In this document: positions 7,805 to 14,780 of the stretch, one piece after another
Position numbering within the stretch: the stretch's first letter is position 1
How the letters are laid out: the number at the start of each line of letters is the position of its first letter
Source of the DNA: CAYTIB01 sp964437725
GTDB lineage: Bacteria > UBA8248 > JACPRG01 > G963555815
Direction: 5' to 3'
DNA: 14,780 nucleotides
Assembly: GCA_964437725.1 (NCBI GenBank)
Contig: CAYTIB010000051.1
Coordinates: forward strand, 1-14,780
The notes under the pieces: generated by a model
Databases searched by the model: none
What the model was told of the DNA's origin: nothing
Seen by the model: only the letters and a program-made list of their open reading frames with translations
Translations under genes and position numbers: made by a program

Positions 7805-8920
7805 TCAACTTGCCTCCAATACCATAGCAATACGCTCACTAATCGCCTGAGTGCCAAGTGTCTCTAGGCCCTCCGAAGCAATATCCGAAGTCCGGACGCC
7901 CGAATCCAGTACTGCCGCCACAGCCGACTCAATAGCACGACCCGCCGACTTTTCTCCCAAACCGTATTCCAGCATCAAGCTTGCGGATAAAATCATAGCT
8001 ATAGGGTTAGCCAAGTCTTGTCCCGCTATTTCCGGAGCCGTCCCATGAACAGGCTCAAATAAACCCAGAGGCCCTCTTCCCGCAGGCCCTCCTTTTGACG
8101 GATTACCCAGACTCGCTGAGGGTAGCATTCCAATGCTTCCTGTCAGCATGGCCGCTTCATCGCTCAAAATATCTCCAAATAAATTTCCCGTCACAATAAC
8201 GTCAAATTGCTTAGGCCAACGTACAAGTTGCATCGCACAGTTGTCCACCAACATGTGTTCGAGTTCAACATCAGGATAATCCGGAGCTATTTTATCGACC
8301 ACCTCTCTCCAGAGTCGGCTAACTGCTAAAACGTTAAATTTGTCAACGGAAGTTAATTTATTTCTACGGCTTCTTGCTAATTCAAAACCCAGTCTTACAA
8401 TTCGCTCTATCTCTGGAGTAGAATAAGTCATTGTATTCGTTCCAACCTTTACATCTTCATCCTCGGTTATTCCCTGTGGTTCCCCAAAATAAATTCCTCC
8501 TGTTAACTCCCGGAGTACCAGAAGATCCAAATCCGACACAATCTCCTTCCGGAGAGTGGAAGCATCAACCATTGCAGGGTGCAGTCGAGCCGGTCGTAAA
8601 TTGGCAAAAAGTTCCAACTCCTTCCTTAATGGGAGAAGTGCTCCTCTTTCTGGGCGCTGATCGGGCGGGAGCGAATCCCATTTAGGACCCCCTACTGCCC
8701 CAAGTAATATCGCATCCGAATTTTTACAAAGTTCTAATGTTTCAGACGGAAGAGGATGACCTACCTCATCTATCGCACAACCACCGATAAGAGACTCATT
8801 CAGAGTAAGGGTTAAGCCAAACTTTCTTTCAACTGCTTTCAGAACGATCTGTGCCCCCGCCATTACCTCGAGACCTATTCCATCACCGGGAAGCAGGGCA
8901 ATTCGTAATTTTTCAGCCAT
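7805..8920 (-). CDS. leuB: 3-Isopropylmalate dehydrogenase
   Basis: This 371-residue enzyme oxidises and decarboxylates 3-isopropylmalate to 2-oxoisocaproate with NAD+, the third step of leucine synthesis. Diagnostic stretches in order are IALLPGDGIGLEVM, GAVGGPKWDS, the substrate-binding ELTGGIYFGEPQG, the SVDKFNVLAVSRLWREV helix, the metal and substrate region VTGNLFGDILSDEAAMLTGS, and the NAD-binding LFEPVHGTAPEIAG. GEPQG and the full length fit LeuB better than isocitrate or tartrate dehydrogenases. The frame can be extended to a TTG at 8950, but the ATG at 8920 gives the usual MAEKLRIALLPGDGIG start. The ribosome site there is weak. It is first in a leuB-asd pair with its own promoter. 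leuA, leuC and leuD are not in the window. Confidence 0.97.
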   Translation of the reverse strand: MAEKLRIALLPGDGIGLEVMAGAQIVLKAVERKFGLTLTLNESLIGGCAIDEVGHPLPSETLELCKNSDAILLGAVGGPKWDSLPPDQRPERGALLPLRKELELFANLRPARLHPAMVDASTLRKEIVSDLDLLVLRELTGGIYFGEPQGITEDEDVKVGTNTMTYSTPEIERIVRLGFELARSRRNKLTSVDKFNVLAVSRLWREVVDKIAPDYPDVELEHMLVDNCAMQLVRWPKQFDVIVTGNLFGDILSDEAAMLTGSIGMLPSASLGNPSKGGPAGRGPLGLFEPVHGTAPEIAGQDLANPIAMILSASLMLEYGLGEKSAGRAIESAVAAVLDSGVRTSDIASEGLETLGTQAISERIAMVLEAS

Positions 8921-8998
8921 TGGGAACCGTTTCCAATCCTCTAAGAACAAGAATAGCGATCAATAACCGACCGCTCCAGAGTTTCGCGTAAGTATCGC

Positions 8999-9027
8999 AA
9001 TATAGGCAAGAACAGGTGGGCTTTCAA
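8999..9027 (-). promoter_or_regulatory. sigma70-type promoter of leuB-asd
   Basis: On the minus strand TTGAAA (9027-9022) is separated by exactly 17 bases from TATATT (9004-8999). Each hexamer matches consensus at five of six positions. Transcription would start near 8992, leaving a leader of about 70 nt before the leuB ATG. I saw no leucine-rich leader peptide or T-box-like structure in that leader. Confidence 0.65.
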
Positions 9028-9059
9028 GACCAAGACTGTCCATTGTCTATTCAAATTCG

Positions 9060-9078
9060 TTCGTTAATTAATAACGAA
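9060..9078. repeat. Perfect 7-bp inverted repeat upstream of the leuB promoter
   Basis: TTCGTTA (9060-9066) and TAACGAA (9072-9078) flank the five bases attaa. The repeat lies about 33 bases upstream of the leuB -35 element and about 70 bases after the stop of the last UbiD gene. It could be a regulator's operator. It could also be a weak terminator for the UbiD operon, although no proper T-run follows on the minus strand. Confidence 0.4.
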
Positions 9079-9148
9079 ACCTTTTGAGAGACGTGACAAC
9101 ATCTGCTCGGACTCAACGTTTCGGGGAAAGGGCATGCAATATCCAGTC

Positions 9149-10582
9149 TTACCTTAATTCTCCACCATCTTCGGCTCTCACTTCACTGGGCGCCAAATAA
9201 TCGTCAATCTCAAGATCCTCAGCCCCGGGAACACTAAGCCGCTCTGGATAATCATAAGGTAAACCCATAGGGATCGTCGCATCAATTCCCATCTTAGTCA
9301 CCATGCCATCCCTAGCCAAACGAGTTATTGTGTACGTAGTCGGATCTAACCTATTGCCTCGGGCTCCGGGTATCATTACTATGTCGCGATCTGCTACTAC
9401 ACGGGTTGCAATTGCCCAATTCACTTCGCTTTCGTTTCTGATATCGATATCCGGATCGACAACAACTACAAACTTCAAATAGGGACTCATTGACAAGGCC
9501 GCCAAGATGACATTCTTAGCATCCCCCTCGTTCACTTTCTCCAAGGAAACGTAGGCCACATACCGAACCCCCGAATTTGGTAACGACACCCCGCGGACTG
9601 TTGGAACGACTTTTTTCAATTCGGAGATCAGAAACCCCTCGCTAAGTGGGGTCTGAATATATAAATGCTCGACAACGATTCCCACGTTTTGGTACAAAGC
9701 ATCTTTTCTATGCGTAATAGCCGTAACTTTGATTTCTGGAGCATCCACGATTTGCCCATAATACTGGTGAAATTCTCCAAATGGCCCTTCAGTTTGTCTA
9801 ACACTGGGAAGAATTTCACCTTCGATTACGATCTCTGCATCCGCAGGGACTTCCAATGGAACCGTCTTGCATGAAACGAGTTCGACTGGCTCCCCAAGCA
9901 AGCCTCCAACAATTGCGTATTCATCCTCTCCCATAGTGTCTGCGAGAGGGTTAACAGCACCAATATGAAGAGAAGGATGAGCTCCCAAAACAATTGCAAT
10001 CGGCAAAGATTCGTTTTTTTCTTCACAGTGATTATGGGCATATTGAAGGTGTTTACCCCAACTATAATAAATCCCAAGGCGATCCGGTCCCAGCAACTTA
10101 TGGCGAAATATTCCTAGGTCGCGATGGCCTGTATCTGGGTCAACCGAGACAGTCACACCAATAGTAATATACGGCGCATCATCTTTTTCACTGTGAGTAA
10201 TTATTGGTAACGTAGTAAGGTCAATTCCTTCTCCGGTCAAAACAACTTCTTGGACCGGAGCCACCTCAGCTTTAGCTCCCTCAAGTAGAACAGGGGGGAT
10301 TTTTTCTCCCATCCGATCGGCGATTGCCTCGGAAAGACCCTCTTCCGGAAGATTCAGGGCGAGAGCATATTTTCTTCGATCAGCTAAAAGGTTTGTCACT
10401 ACTGGCATCTCAAACCCTTTTACTTTCTCAAACAGAACTGCGTTATGTTTTCCAAGAAGATCAAGCTTGCGTACGAATGCCGCAACTTCATAGACGGGTG
10501 AAACCTCCCGCTCGATCCGCATCAAATCACCGGGATAACGAGCCTCTAGCTCAGCTAGAAAAGAACGAATATTTTGTCCCAT
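9149..10582 (-). CDS. UbiD-family decarboxylase, third gene of the tandem array
   Basis: A 477-residue UbiD-family (de)carboxylase, full family length. These enzymes use prenylated FMN, made by UbiX, to add or remove CO2 on aromatic or alpha,beta-unsaturated acids. Aligned by spacing to Aspergillus Fdc1, the catalytic Arg is Arg160 (DLGIFRHK) and the Glu pair is Glu265/Glu270 (QTEGPFGEFHQYY). The predicted metal ligands are Asp155, His178 (SWGKHLQ) and Glu221 (DEYAIVGG). The first of these is Asn in Fdc1 and E. coli UbiD, so Asp155 is unusual. AITHRKDA and ATRVVADRD are typical late motifs. The ATG at 10582 has AAAGGA seven bases upstream. It follows the degenerate paralog by 55 nt and is last in the three-gene run. 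The substrate is unknown, and nothing here indicates ubiquinone synthesis. Confidence 0.95.
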   Translation of the reverse strand: MGQNIRSFLAELEARYPGDLMRIEREVSPVYEVAAFVRKLDLLGKHNAVLFEKVKGFEMPVVTNLLADRRKYALALNLPEEGLSEAIADRMGEKIPPVLLEGAKAEVAPVQEVVLTGEGIDLTTLPIITHSEKDDAPYITIGVTVSVDPDTGHRDLGIFRHKLLGPDRLGIYYSWGKHLQYAHNHCEEKNESLPIAIVLGAHPSLHIGAVNPLADTMGEDEYAIVGGLLGEPVELVSCKTVPLEVPADAEIVIEGEILPSVRQTEGPFGEFHQYYGQIVDAPEIKVTAITHRKDALYQNVGIVVEHLYIQTPLSEGFLISELKKVVPTVRGVSLPNSGVRYVAYVSLEKVNEGDAKNVILAALSMSPYLKFVVVVDPDIDIRNESEVNWAIATRVVADRDIVMIPGARGNRLDPTTYTITRLARDGMVTKMGIDATIPMGLPYDYPERLSVPGAEDLEIDDYLAPSEVRAEDGGELR

Positions 10583-10637
10583 AACTCAATCCTTTCTAAC
10601 AACCTACTTCACTATTTCCACTTGAGGGACAGACTCT

Positions 10638-12035
10638 TCAATCGAGATCATCCGACCACTCCTCCAGATATTCATCCAACTTGATATTTTCTGTCCCTGG
10701 AATTTTCGTCGGTTCAGGAATTTGGTAGGGTAATCCTATTGGCGTCGTGGCGTCTATTCCTAGGCGAGTCACCATTCCTCCTCGACCACGACGAGTAATT
10801 TCGTAAGAAGTCGGGTCCTCCGGATCACCAACCACCCCAGGCACCATAAAAAGATCGCGGTCGGCTACTACTCTTGTGGCTAATACCCACATAACCTCTC
10901 GGTCAACTTCCAACAAAATGTCTTTGTCAACAGCGAAAACTGTCTTCACCTCAGGAATGCTGCCAAGCGCGGCGAGAAGCGCCTTCTTCCCTTCCCCCAT
11001 CTTCTTCTGGTCTACCTGGACGTAGGCATGGTATCCACAAGTTATAGCCGGAATTCGAACATCTACAACTGCGGGAACGGCCAACTTAAGAGCCCGCAAA
11101 GCCTCTGCCTCACGAATTGGAGTTGGAAGAAACCTTCTCTCGCCGAAAATCCCACCTGCTTGAAAAATCGCGTCTTTTCGGTGAGTAATTGCCTTTACCT
11201 CCAGCACTGGGATAGATTTTTCAGTCCCCTCGTATCCGATGGGAGAAGCCGGAGTAGTTAATGTCTGGTTCTTTTCGGAACACAATACGCCTTCAATAAC
11301 AATTTCAGCATGTGCCGGGACTGGCAGATCGCTGGTTATCGTACGTATAACAGGAAGGGACTCTCCCATCATGGAACCAATGCGACCCAATGAATCAACC
11401 CCATCCATCTCTGAGGCAGCACATAAATAAAACGATGGATGCATTCCAATCACCAATGCTACCTCTAAAACTTCTCCCTTCTCTGTCGAGGCTTGAATAC
11501 ATGCGGATAACTGGCAATCCTCGGAGGCGATAATTCCCATCCGTCTATCATCAAGCATTACAACCTGCGGCAAACTCACCGCTACCGCTCCCGATTGAGG
11601 ATTGCGAGCAATAGCTACACCTAAGAGAAGGCTTGGCAAAGTATCCGACTCAGCGTGAGTTAAAATTGGTAGCTTGGACAAGTCTAACTCGTCATCAATC
11701 TGCTTAACTTCTTGGACTGGACCGGACTGTACCTGTATGGGAGGAAGAAAGCGATCAAGTCGGTCACGCAAGGTCACACCATAATCTTCAGATTCTGAAC
11801 TCAGGCCCAATGCTAGACATACTCTTTTCCGATCCGAAATCACATTTCCAACAACAGAAAACTCTTTTCCCTCTACTGAGGGAAAATAAACGGCGGCACT
11901 TTTCTTCTCCTTCCGTACCTTTTCAAGTATTGTGGCAATCTGATGCCTTGAGGAAACTTCCTTGTCAACCTGCAAAAAAACCTCGGGAAGTTCCGCTTTG
12001 AGTAGGGCCAGATAGCTTCTTAGTGACTGGGGCAT
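10638..12035 (-). CDS. UbiD-family paralog lacking all catalytic and metal-binding residues
   Basis: This 465-residue protein aligns with both neighbours from end to end (start MPQSLRSYLALL, middle AHAEIVIEG and AITHRKDA, end ATRVVADRD and GIDATTPIGLPY), so the UbiD fold is kept. Every predicted active-site position is changed. The Arg is Gln157, and the catalytic Glu pair are Leu259 and Ser264, where QTEGPFGE has become QTLTTPAS. The metal ligands are Ala152, Gln175 and Ser215. It should not decarboxylate or hold prFMN-Mn in the usual way. No internal stop or frameshift is seen, so I call it a maintained pseudoenzyme rather than a decaying gene. A structural or regulatory partner of the flanking UbiD proteins is the obvious inference. 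A GTG lies four codons upstream, but ATG 12035 fits the paralogs' starts and has AGGTG nine bases before it. It begins 15 nt after the upstream UbiD gene. Confidence 0.93.
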   Translation of the reverse strand: MPQSLRSYLALLKAELPEVFLQVDKEVSSRHQIATILEKVRKEKKSAAVYFPSVEGKEFSVVGNVISDRKRVCLALGLSSESEDYGVTLRDRLDRFLPPIQVQSGPVQEVKQIDDELDLSKLPILTHAESDTLPSLLLGVAIARNPQSGAVAVSLPQVVMLDDRRMGIIASEDCQLSACIQASTEKGEVLEVALVIGMHPSFYLCAASEMDGVDSLGRIGSMMGESLPVIRTITSDLPVPAHAEIVIEGVLCSEKNQTLTTPASPIGYEGTEKSIPVLEVKAITHRKDAIFQAGGIFGERRFLPTPIREAEALRALKLAVPAVVDVRIPAITCGYHAYVQVDQKKMGEGKKALLAALGSIPEVKTVFAVDKDILLEVDREVMWVLATRVVADRDLFMVPGVVGDPEDPTSYEITRRGRGGMVTRLGIDATTPIGLPYQIPEPTKIPGTENIKLDEYLEEWSDDLD

Positions 12036-12050
12036 AATTGAAAACACCTA

Positions 12051-13463
12051 CTAAATTTTAAAGGGTTCACCAAATTCATCAGATAATCGGACGGATTCAT
12101 CTAAATCCAAATCCTCGATACCGGCAACGTTAGCTTTTTTCGGAAACGGATCCTCATATCCAACGGGGACCGTTGCATCGATTCCTATCTTTGTCACCAT
12201 TCCATCTCGCTGCAAGCGGGTAATAGTGTAAGTCATCGGATCCAACCGATTGCCCCGAGCCCCAGGGATAATCATAATATCTCGATCTGGCACTACACGA
12301 GTGGAGAGAGCCCACAGAACTTCATCTTCATCGAATATGTCTACATCGGTATCGAAAACAAATGCGCCTTTGATGTAAGGAGTGCGTGTAAGTGCAGCCA
12401 TGAGAACATTCTTTGCATCCCCCTCGTTCAGCTTTTCCATCTGGATGTAGGCATGATAGAGGACACCCGAAAGGGGTCCATGAACCGCTCGAACACTCGG
12501 GTTTACTCTTCGCAACTCACGCAGCAAGTGGCCTTCATTCGGAACAAGTGTTGCCGTAACGTGTTCGATATACTGGCCCACGTCGTGATAAATGGCATCC
12601 TTTCGATGAGTAATGGCAGTAACTTCGATTTCCGGAGCCTCAACAATCTGCCCATAGTAACGGTGGTATTCGCCAAAAGGTCCCTCGGTCTGACGAACAT
12701 GGGGAAGTATCCTCCCCTCTATCACTATTTCCGCATAGGCAGGTACTTCAAGGTCAACCGTCTCACACTTGACTAAATCAATAGGCTCATTCAGTAACCC
12801 TCCAGCTACCTCATATTCATCCGTCCCATTTTTTCGAGCAACTTGAGTCTGCGAGGCTACATAAAAGGCAGGATGCATTCCCAAAACAATGGCACAATCA
12901 AGTGGTTCGTTTCTGGACTCTGCTTTTCGATGAATGTACTGAAGCCGTTTACCCCAACTGTAATAGACACCTAGCTTGTTGCGATCTACCTTCTTGTGAC
13001 GATAGATTCCGAGGTTAGAAGATTTTGTATCGGGATCCTTAGTGACCATCACACCCATGGTTATGTACGCACCATCATTGTGTTCGTGGTGAACTAAAAT
13101 GGGTAGCTGGTTAAGGTCTACCTCATCTCCTCGGTAGACTACGTCCTTAACAGGGCCGGTCTCAACATGCCGAGGCGGAACCTGACGGATCTCTCGTTCT
13201 CCAATAACTTCGGCGATCTTTTCTTCTGTTGTATCCAAGGCAATGGCAAATTTCTTTCGATTTGAAACTACATTGGCGATAACAGGAAACTCAAAACCTT
13301 TAACCCGATCAAACAATACCGCAGGATACTTTCCCTCACGATCCATTTTGGTTATAACAGCGATAGGCTCCCACTCGTGAGATACCTCCCGGCCTACGCG
13401 ACGGATCTGCTCGGGCGCTATACGAAAAAGATCCTTTAGGTAGCTTCGTAAGTCTTTAGGCAT
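12051..13463 (-). CDS. UbiD-family decarboxylase, first gene of the tandem array
   Basis: A 470-residue UbiD-family prFMN (de)carboxylase. The catalytic Arg155 (NLGIYRHK) and Glu260/Glu265 (QTEGPFGEYHRYYG) are present. Of the predicted metal ligands, Asn150 and Glu216 (DEYEVAGG) are kept, but the expected His is Arg173 (SWGKRLQ). AITHRKDA, TRVVPDRD and IPGARGNRLDP follow as usual. It shares long stretches with the UbiD gene at 9149-10582, so the array arose by duplication. It differs at the C-terminus, which reads VPVGYEDPFP instead of a GLPY motif. The ATG at 13463 is fixed by MPKDLRSYLKDL, matching the paralogs; AAGG lies three bases and GGAG thirteen bases upstream, neither ideal. It is the promoter-proximal gene of the array. 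The substrate is not predictable, and a role in aromatic or furan acid metabolism is possible. Confidence 0.95.
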   Translation of the reverse strand: MPKDLRSYLKDLFRIAPEQIRRVGREVSHEWEPIAVITKMDREGKYPAVLFDRVKGFEFPVIANVVSNRKKFAIALDTTEEKIAEVIGEREIRQVPPRHVETGPVKDVVYRGDEVDLNQLPILVHHEHNDGAYITMGVMVTKDPDTKSSNLGIYRHKKVDRNKLGVYYSWGKRLQYIHRKAESRNEPLDCAIVLGMHPAFYVASQTQVARKNGTDEYEVAGGLLNEPIDLVKCETVDLEVPAYAEIVIEGRILPHVRQTEGPFGEYHRYYGQIVEAPEIEVTAITHRKDAIYHDVGQYIEHVTATLVPNEGHLLRELRRVNPSVRAVHGPLSGVLYHAYIQMEKLNEGDAKNVLMAALTRTPYIKGAFVFDTDVDIFDEDEVLWALSTRVVPDRDIMIIPGARGNRLDPMTYTITRLQRDGMVTKIGIDATVPVGYEDPFPKKANVAGIEDLDLDESVRLSDEFGEPFKI

Positions 13464-13755
13464 AGGCCTTATGATACTCCGTTAGTTTAGTGTTAGGCTA
13501 TTAAGCAAATACCTTCGGACGGCATTATCTGTTATTAAAACATCCACTGCAACGCGGAAACCAGCAGATAAAATAGTGCCCTTACTTCATTTCTATGCAC
13601 CTATTAATAAAACCTCATCCTTCATGGGGACCGCAAATTATAGCGGCTAGTAAAATATCACCTTGAAATAAGGGTATATTTAAGATCTTCCCCAGCCTAG
13701 GATTACCATCACTTGGAAGCAGAAAAACGGTGTAAAGCAAAGGAGGAATTCGAGG
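13464..13755. other. Divergent intergenic region between the UbiD array and the cytochrome c gene
   Basis: This 292-nt region has no coding frame I would support. On the minus strand a perfect TATAAT at 13642-13637 sits inside a CCGC...GCGG inverted repeat (13631-13646) but lacks a recognisable -35. It would give a leader of about 165 nt for the UbiD genes. On the plus strand a TATATT (13675-13680) precedes the cytochrome gene, again without a clear -35. AGGAGG at 13741-13746 is the cytochrome ribosome site. Confidence 0.5.
13524..13552 (-). promoter_or_regulatory. Possible promoter of the UbiD array
   Basis: On the minus strand TTGCAG (13552-13547, three of six) is followed after 17 bases by GATAAT (13529-13524, five of six). 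The predicted start would be near 13517, about 53 nt before the first UbiD ATG. The -35 is poor, and the TATAAT near 13640 is a competing candidate. Confidence 0.3.
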
Positions 13756-14118
13756 GTGAAAATGATAGGTGGAATCCTATTAGGCACGCTATTCTTACTG
13801 TTCAATTTATTCGGGGAAGCTGCATTTTCAGAATCAAACGCAAATGCTGGAGAGAAAAAATACCTGCAGCTATGCGCTTCTTGCCACGGTCAATCCGGCA
13901 AAGGTGACGGTCCCTTCTCAAAAGGACTTCCGGACAAGCCAGCTAATTTCACAGACCGAACTTATATGGCCACGAAAACAGATAAATACTTGGAAAACAT
14001 CATCACAAATGGAGGCCAAAGCATGGGTAAGAGCCCACTTATGCCACCCTTCAGGAGACAACTCAAACCAGAGGATCTGTCAAACTTGATTACTTACATT
14101 CGAGAGTTCACTCAATAG
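13756..14118 (+). CDS. Secreted monohaem cytochrome c
   Basis: A 120-residue class I cytochrome c, exported and acting in the periplasm as an electron carrier. It begins with a signal peptide: a positive n-region, then a hydrophobic core GGILLGTLFLLFNLF, with cleavage probably between residues 23 and 31. The haem site is C40-A-S-C43-H44. The likely distal ligand is Met96 in LMPPF, and a final helix EDLSNLITYIREF packs on the haem. The order and size fit the small cbb3/cytochrome c6-like domain. The GTG at 13756 has AGGAGG nine bases upstream. An ATG at 13762 with GAGGG five bases upstream is an alternative that loses only the initial Met-Lys. I prefer GTG because it keeps Lys2 in the signal peptide. 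It stands alone, divergent from the UbiD array and convergent with the nitrilase gene, so its redox partner is unknown. Confidence 0.93.
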   Translation: MKMIGGILLGTLFLLFNLFGEAAFSESNANAGEKKYLQLCASCHGQSGKGDGPFSKGLPDKPANFTDRTYMATKTDKYLENIITNGGQSMGKSPLMPPFRRQLKPEDLSNLITYIREFTQ

Positions 14119-14130
14119 ACAAACCTGCAC

Positions 14131-14780
14131 TTAGGCGTTTCCTAATACTCTATCCTGGAGAGCAGGAAATTCACTGCGGATTGTGGTAACTCGCTTAAGA
14201 TCCAGATTAACCGCAAGGACGGCTTCTTTCTCATCCAGTGTACCCATGATGTCGCCCCAAGGATCAACTACCATACTGTGACCACAAAAATGAACGTCAT
14301 CTTGTTTATCGCAGCTATTACAAGAAATCAAGAAACAAAGATTCTCTACTGCCCGGGAGCGATTCAATAACTTCCAGTGTTCGAGTCTTGGGAATGGCCA
14401 CCCAGAAGTAATCAAAAAGCATTCAGCGCCCATATCTAATAAAGCCCGAAAAAGCTCAGGGAAACGAAGATCGTAACAGGTTGCCAAGCCAAATCTTCCA
14501 AGTGGTGTTTCGACAACAACCGGACGGTCACCCGCAATCATCAGCTCCTGTTCTTTCGACTGATACCCGAACAGGTGCATTTTCCTATATGTGGCAAGAG
14601 TTTCCCCTTCCGGAGTAATAAACACTGCCGTGTTATGTAAGCCATCTTCTGAACGTTCCACCCAACTACCCGCAAAAAAATAGCACTCCCTTTCTCTAGC
14701 AATTTCTTTCACCACACTTATCGTCAAGCCGTCCTCCAAACTCTCTGCATCCGCCGCCATTCTTTCGTATGCAAATGCTC
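14131..14780 (-). CDS. Nitrilase-superfamily (carbon-nitrogen) hydrolase, 5' end outside the window
   Basis: The frame is open across the right edge, so the start and roughly the first 55-60 residues are missing. The Met at 14760 is probably internal, preceded in frame by AFAYER. Numbering from that Met, the catalytic Lys is Lys60 (YRKMHLFG), the nucleophile is Cys95 (LATCYDLRFPELFR) and the additional structural Glu is Glu127 (RLEHW). The first Glu of the Glu-Lys-Cys triad should lie in the unseen part. YRKMHLF and CYDLRFPE are typical of the Nit1/Nit2 (omega-amidase or deaminated-glutathione amidase) branch rather than true nitrilases. Such enzymes clean up 2-oxo-acid amides in the cytoplasm. 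The gene ends 12 nt from the cytochrome c stop, in convergent arrangement. Confidence 0.9.
   Translation of the reverse strand, partial: AFAYERMAADAESLEDGLTISVVKEIARERECYFFAGSWVERSEDGLHNTAVFITPEGETLATYRKMHLFGYQSKEQELMIAGDRPVVVETPLGRFGLATCYDLRFPELFRALLDMGAECFLITSGWPFPRLEHWKLLNRSRAVENLCFLISCNSCDKQDDVHFCGHSMVVDPWGDIMGTLDEKEAVLAVNLDLKRVTTIRSEFPALQDRVLGNA

Noticed and set aside
10638..12035. Middle UbiD gene read as a decaying pseudogene
   Set aside because: There is no stop, frameshift or truncation, the start and spacing match the neighbours, and conserved fold motifs remain. The changes are concentrated at the active site, which suggests a pseudoenzyme under selection rather than decay.
12453..12776. 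Plus-strand frames opposite the UbiD genes (also 9665-9874) that encode similar peptides
   Set aside because: Their similarity is explained by the conserved coding strand of the two duplicated UbiD genes. They have no ribosome sites or independent features.
14131..14145. TTAGG-cgttt-CCTAA hairpin at the convergent end of the cytochrome c and nitrilase genes
   Set aside because: The stem is only 5 bp, lies inside the last codons of the nitrilase gene and has no T-run, so it is not convincing as a bidirectional terminator.
1..14780. Mobile element, phage, CRISPR, tRNA or rRNA content
   Set aside because: I read both strands for transposase-like proteins, terminal repeats, evenly spaced direct repeats and cloverleaf or rRNA-like stretches, and saw none that I could support.

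Overview
The window holds twelve genes of an ordinary bacterial chromosome. They encode amino-acid biosynthesis enzymes and several small-molecule catabolic enzymes. I see no insertion sequence, phage gene, CRISPR array, tRNA or rRNA. Base composition is moderate (mid-40s % GC by eye) with AT-rich intergenic stretches. The mix suggests an uncultivated environmental Gram-negative bacterium with a periplasm: a secreted c-type cytochrome, a leuB-asd pair, NylA-like amidase, M24 peptidase, family I CoA-transferase and several UbiD paralogs. Nitrospinota, Tectomicrobia or deltaproteobacterial-type lineages are possible, but this is a guess from gene content and I cannot place it further.

Left block (1-4428, minus strand, read right to left): amidase, aldo/keto reductase, M24 peptidase-like hydrolase, then a zinc-ribbon threonine-synthase-like PLP enzyme that runs off the left edge. 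Gaps are 86, 26 and 17 nt, consistent with one operon for breaking down an amide- or peptide-like compound (inference). A 434-nt AT-rich divergent region follows. Beyond it, on the plus strand, lie the two subunits of a glutaconate-type CoA-transferase (4863-6584). The A subunit is interrupted by an apparent one-base loss in a run of five G, while the B subunit is intact and keeps its catalytic Glu.

Middle block (6775-8920, minus strand): leuB followed by asd, one nucleotide apart, with a good sigma70-type promoter (TTGAAA-17-TATATT) upstream of leuB. These act in leucine synthesis and in the aspartate branch (lysine, threonine, methionine).

Right block (9149-13463, minus strand): three consecutive full-length UbiD-family genes. 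The two outer ones keep the Arg-Glu-Glu catalytic set of prenylated-FMN decarboxylases, but each has a different substitution in the predicted metal-ligand triad. The middle one has lost all six catalytic and metal-binding positions yet remains an intact 465-codon frame. It is therefore probably a maintained pseudoenzyme subunit, and this is the most interesting feature of the window. No UbiX (prFMN-making) gene is in view. At the right end are a small secreted monohaem cytochrome c (plus) and, convergent with it, a nitrilase-superfamily amidohydrolase cut by the right edge.
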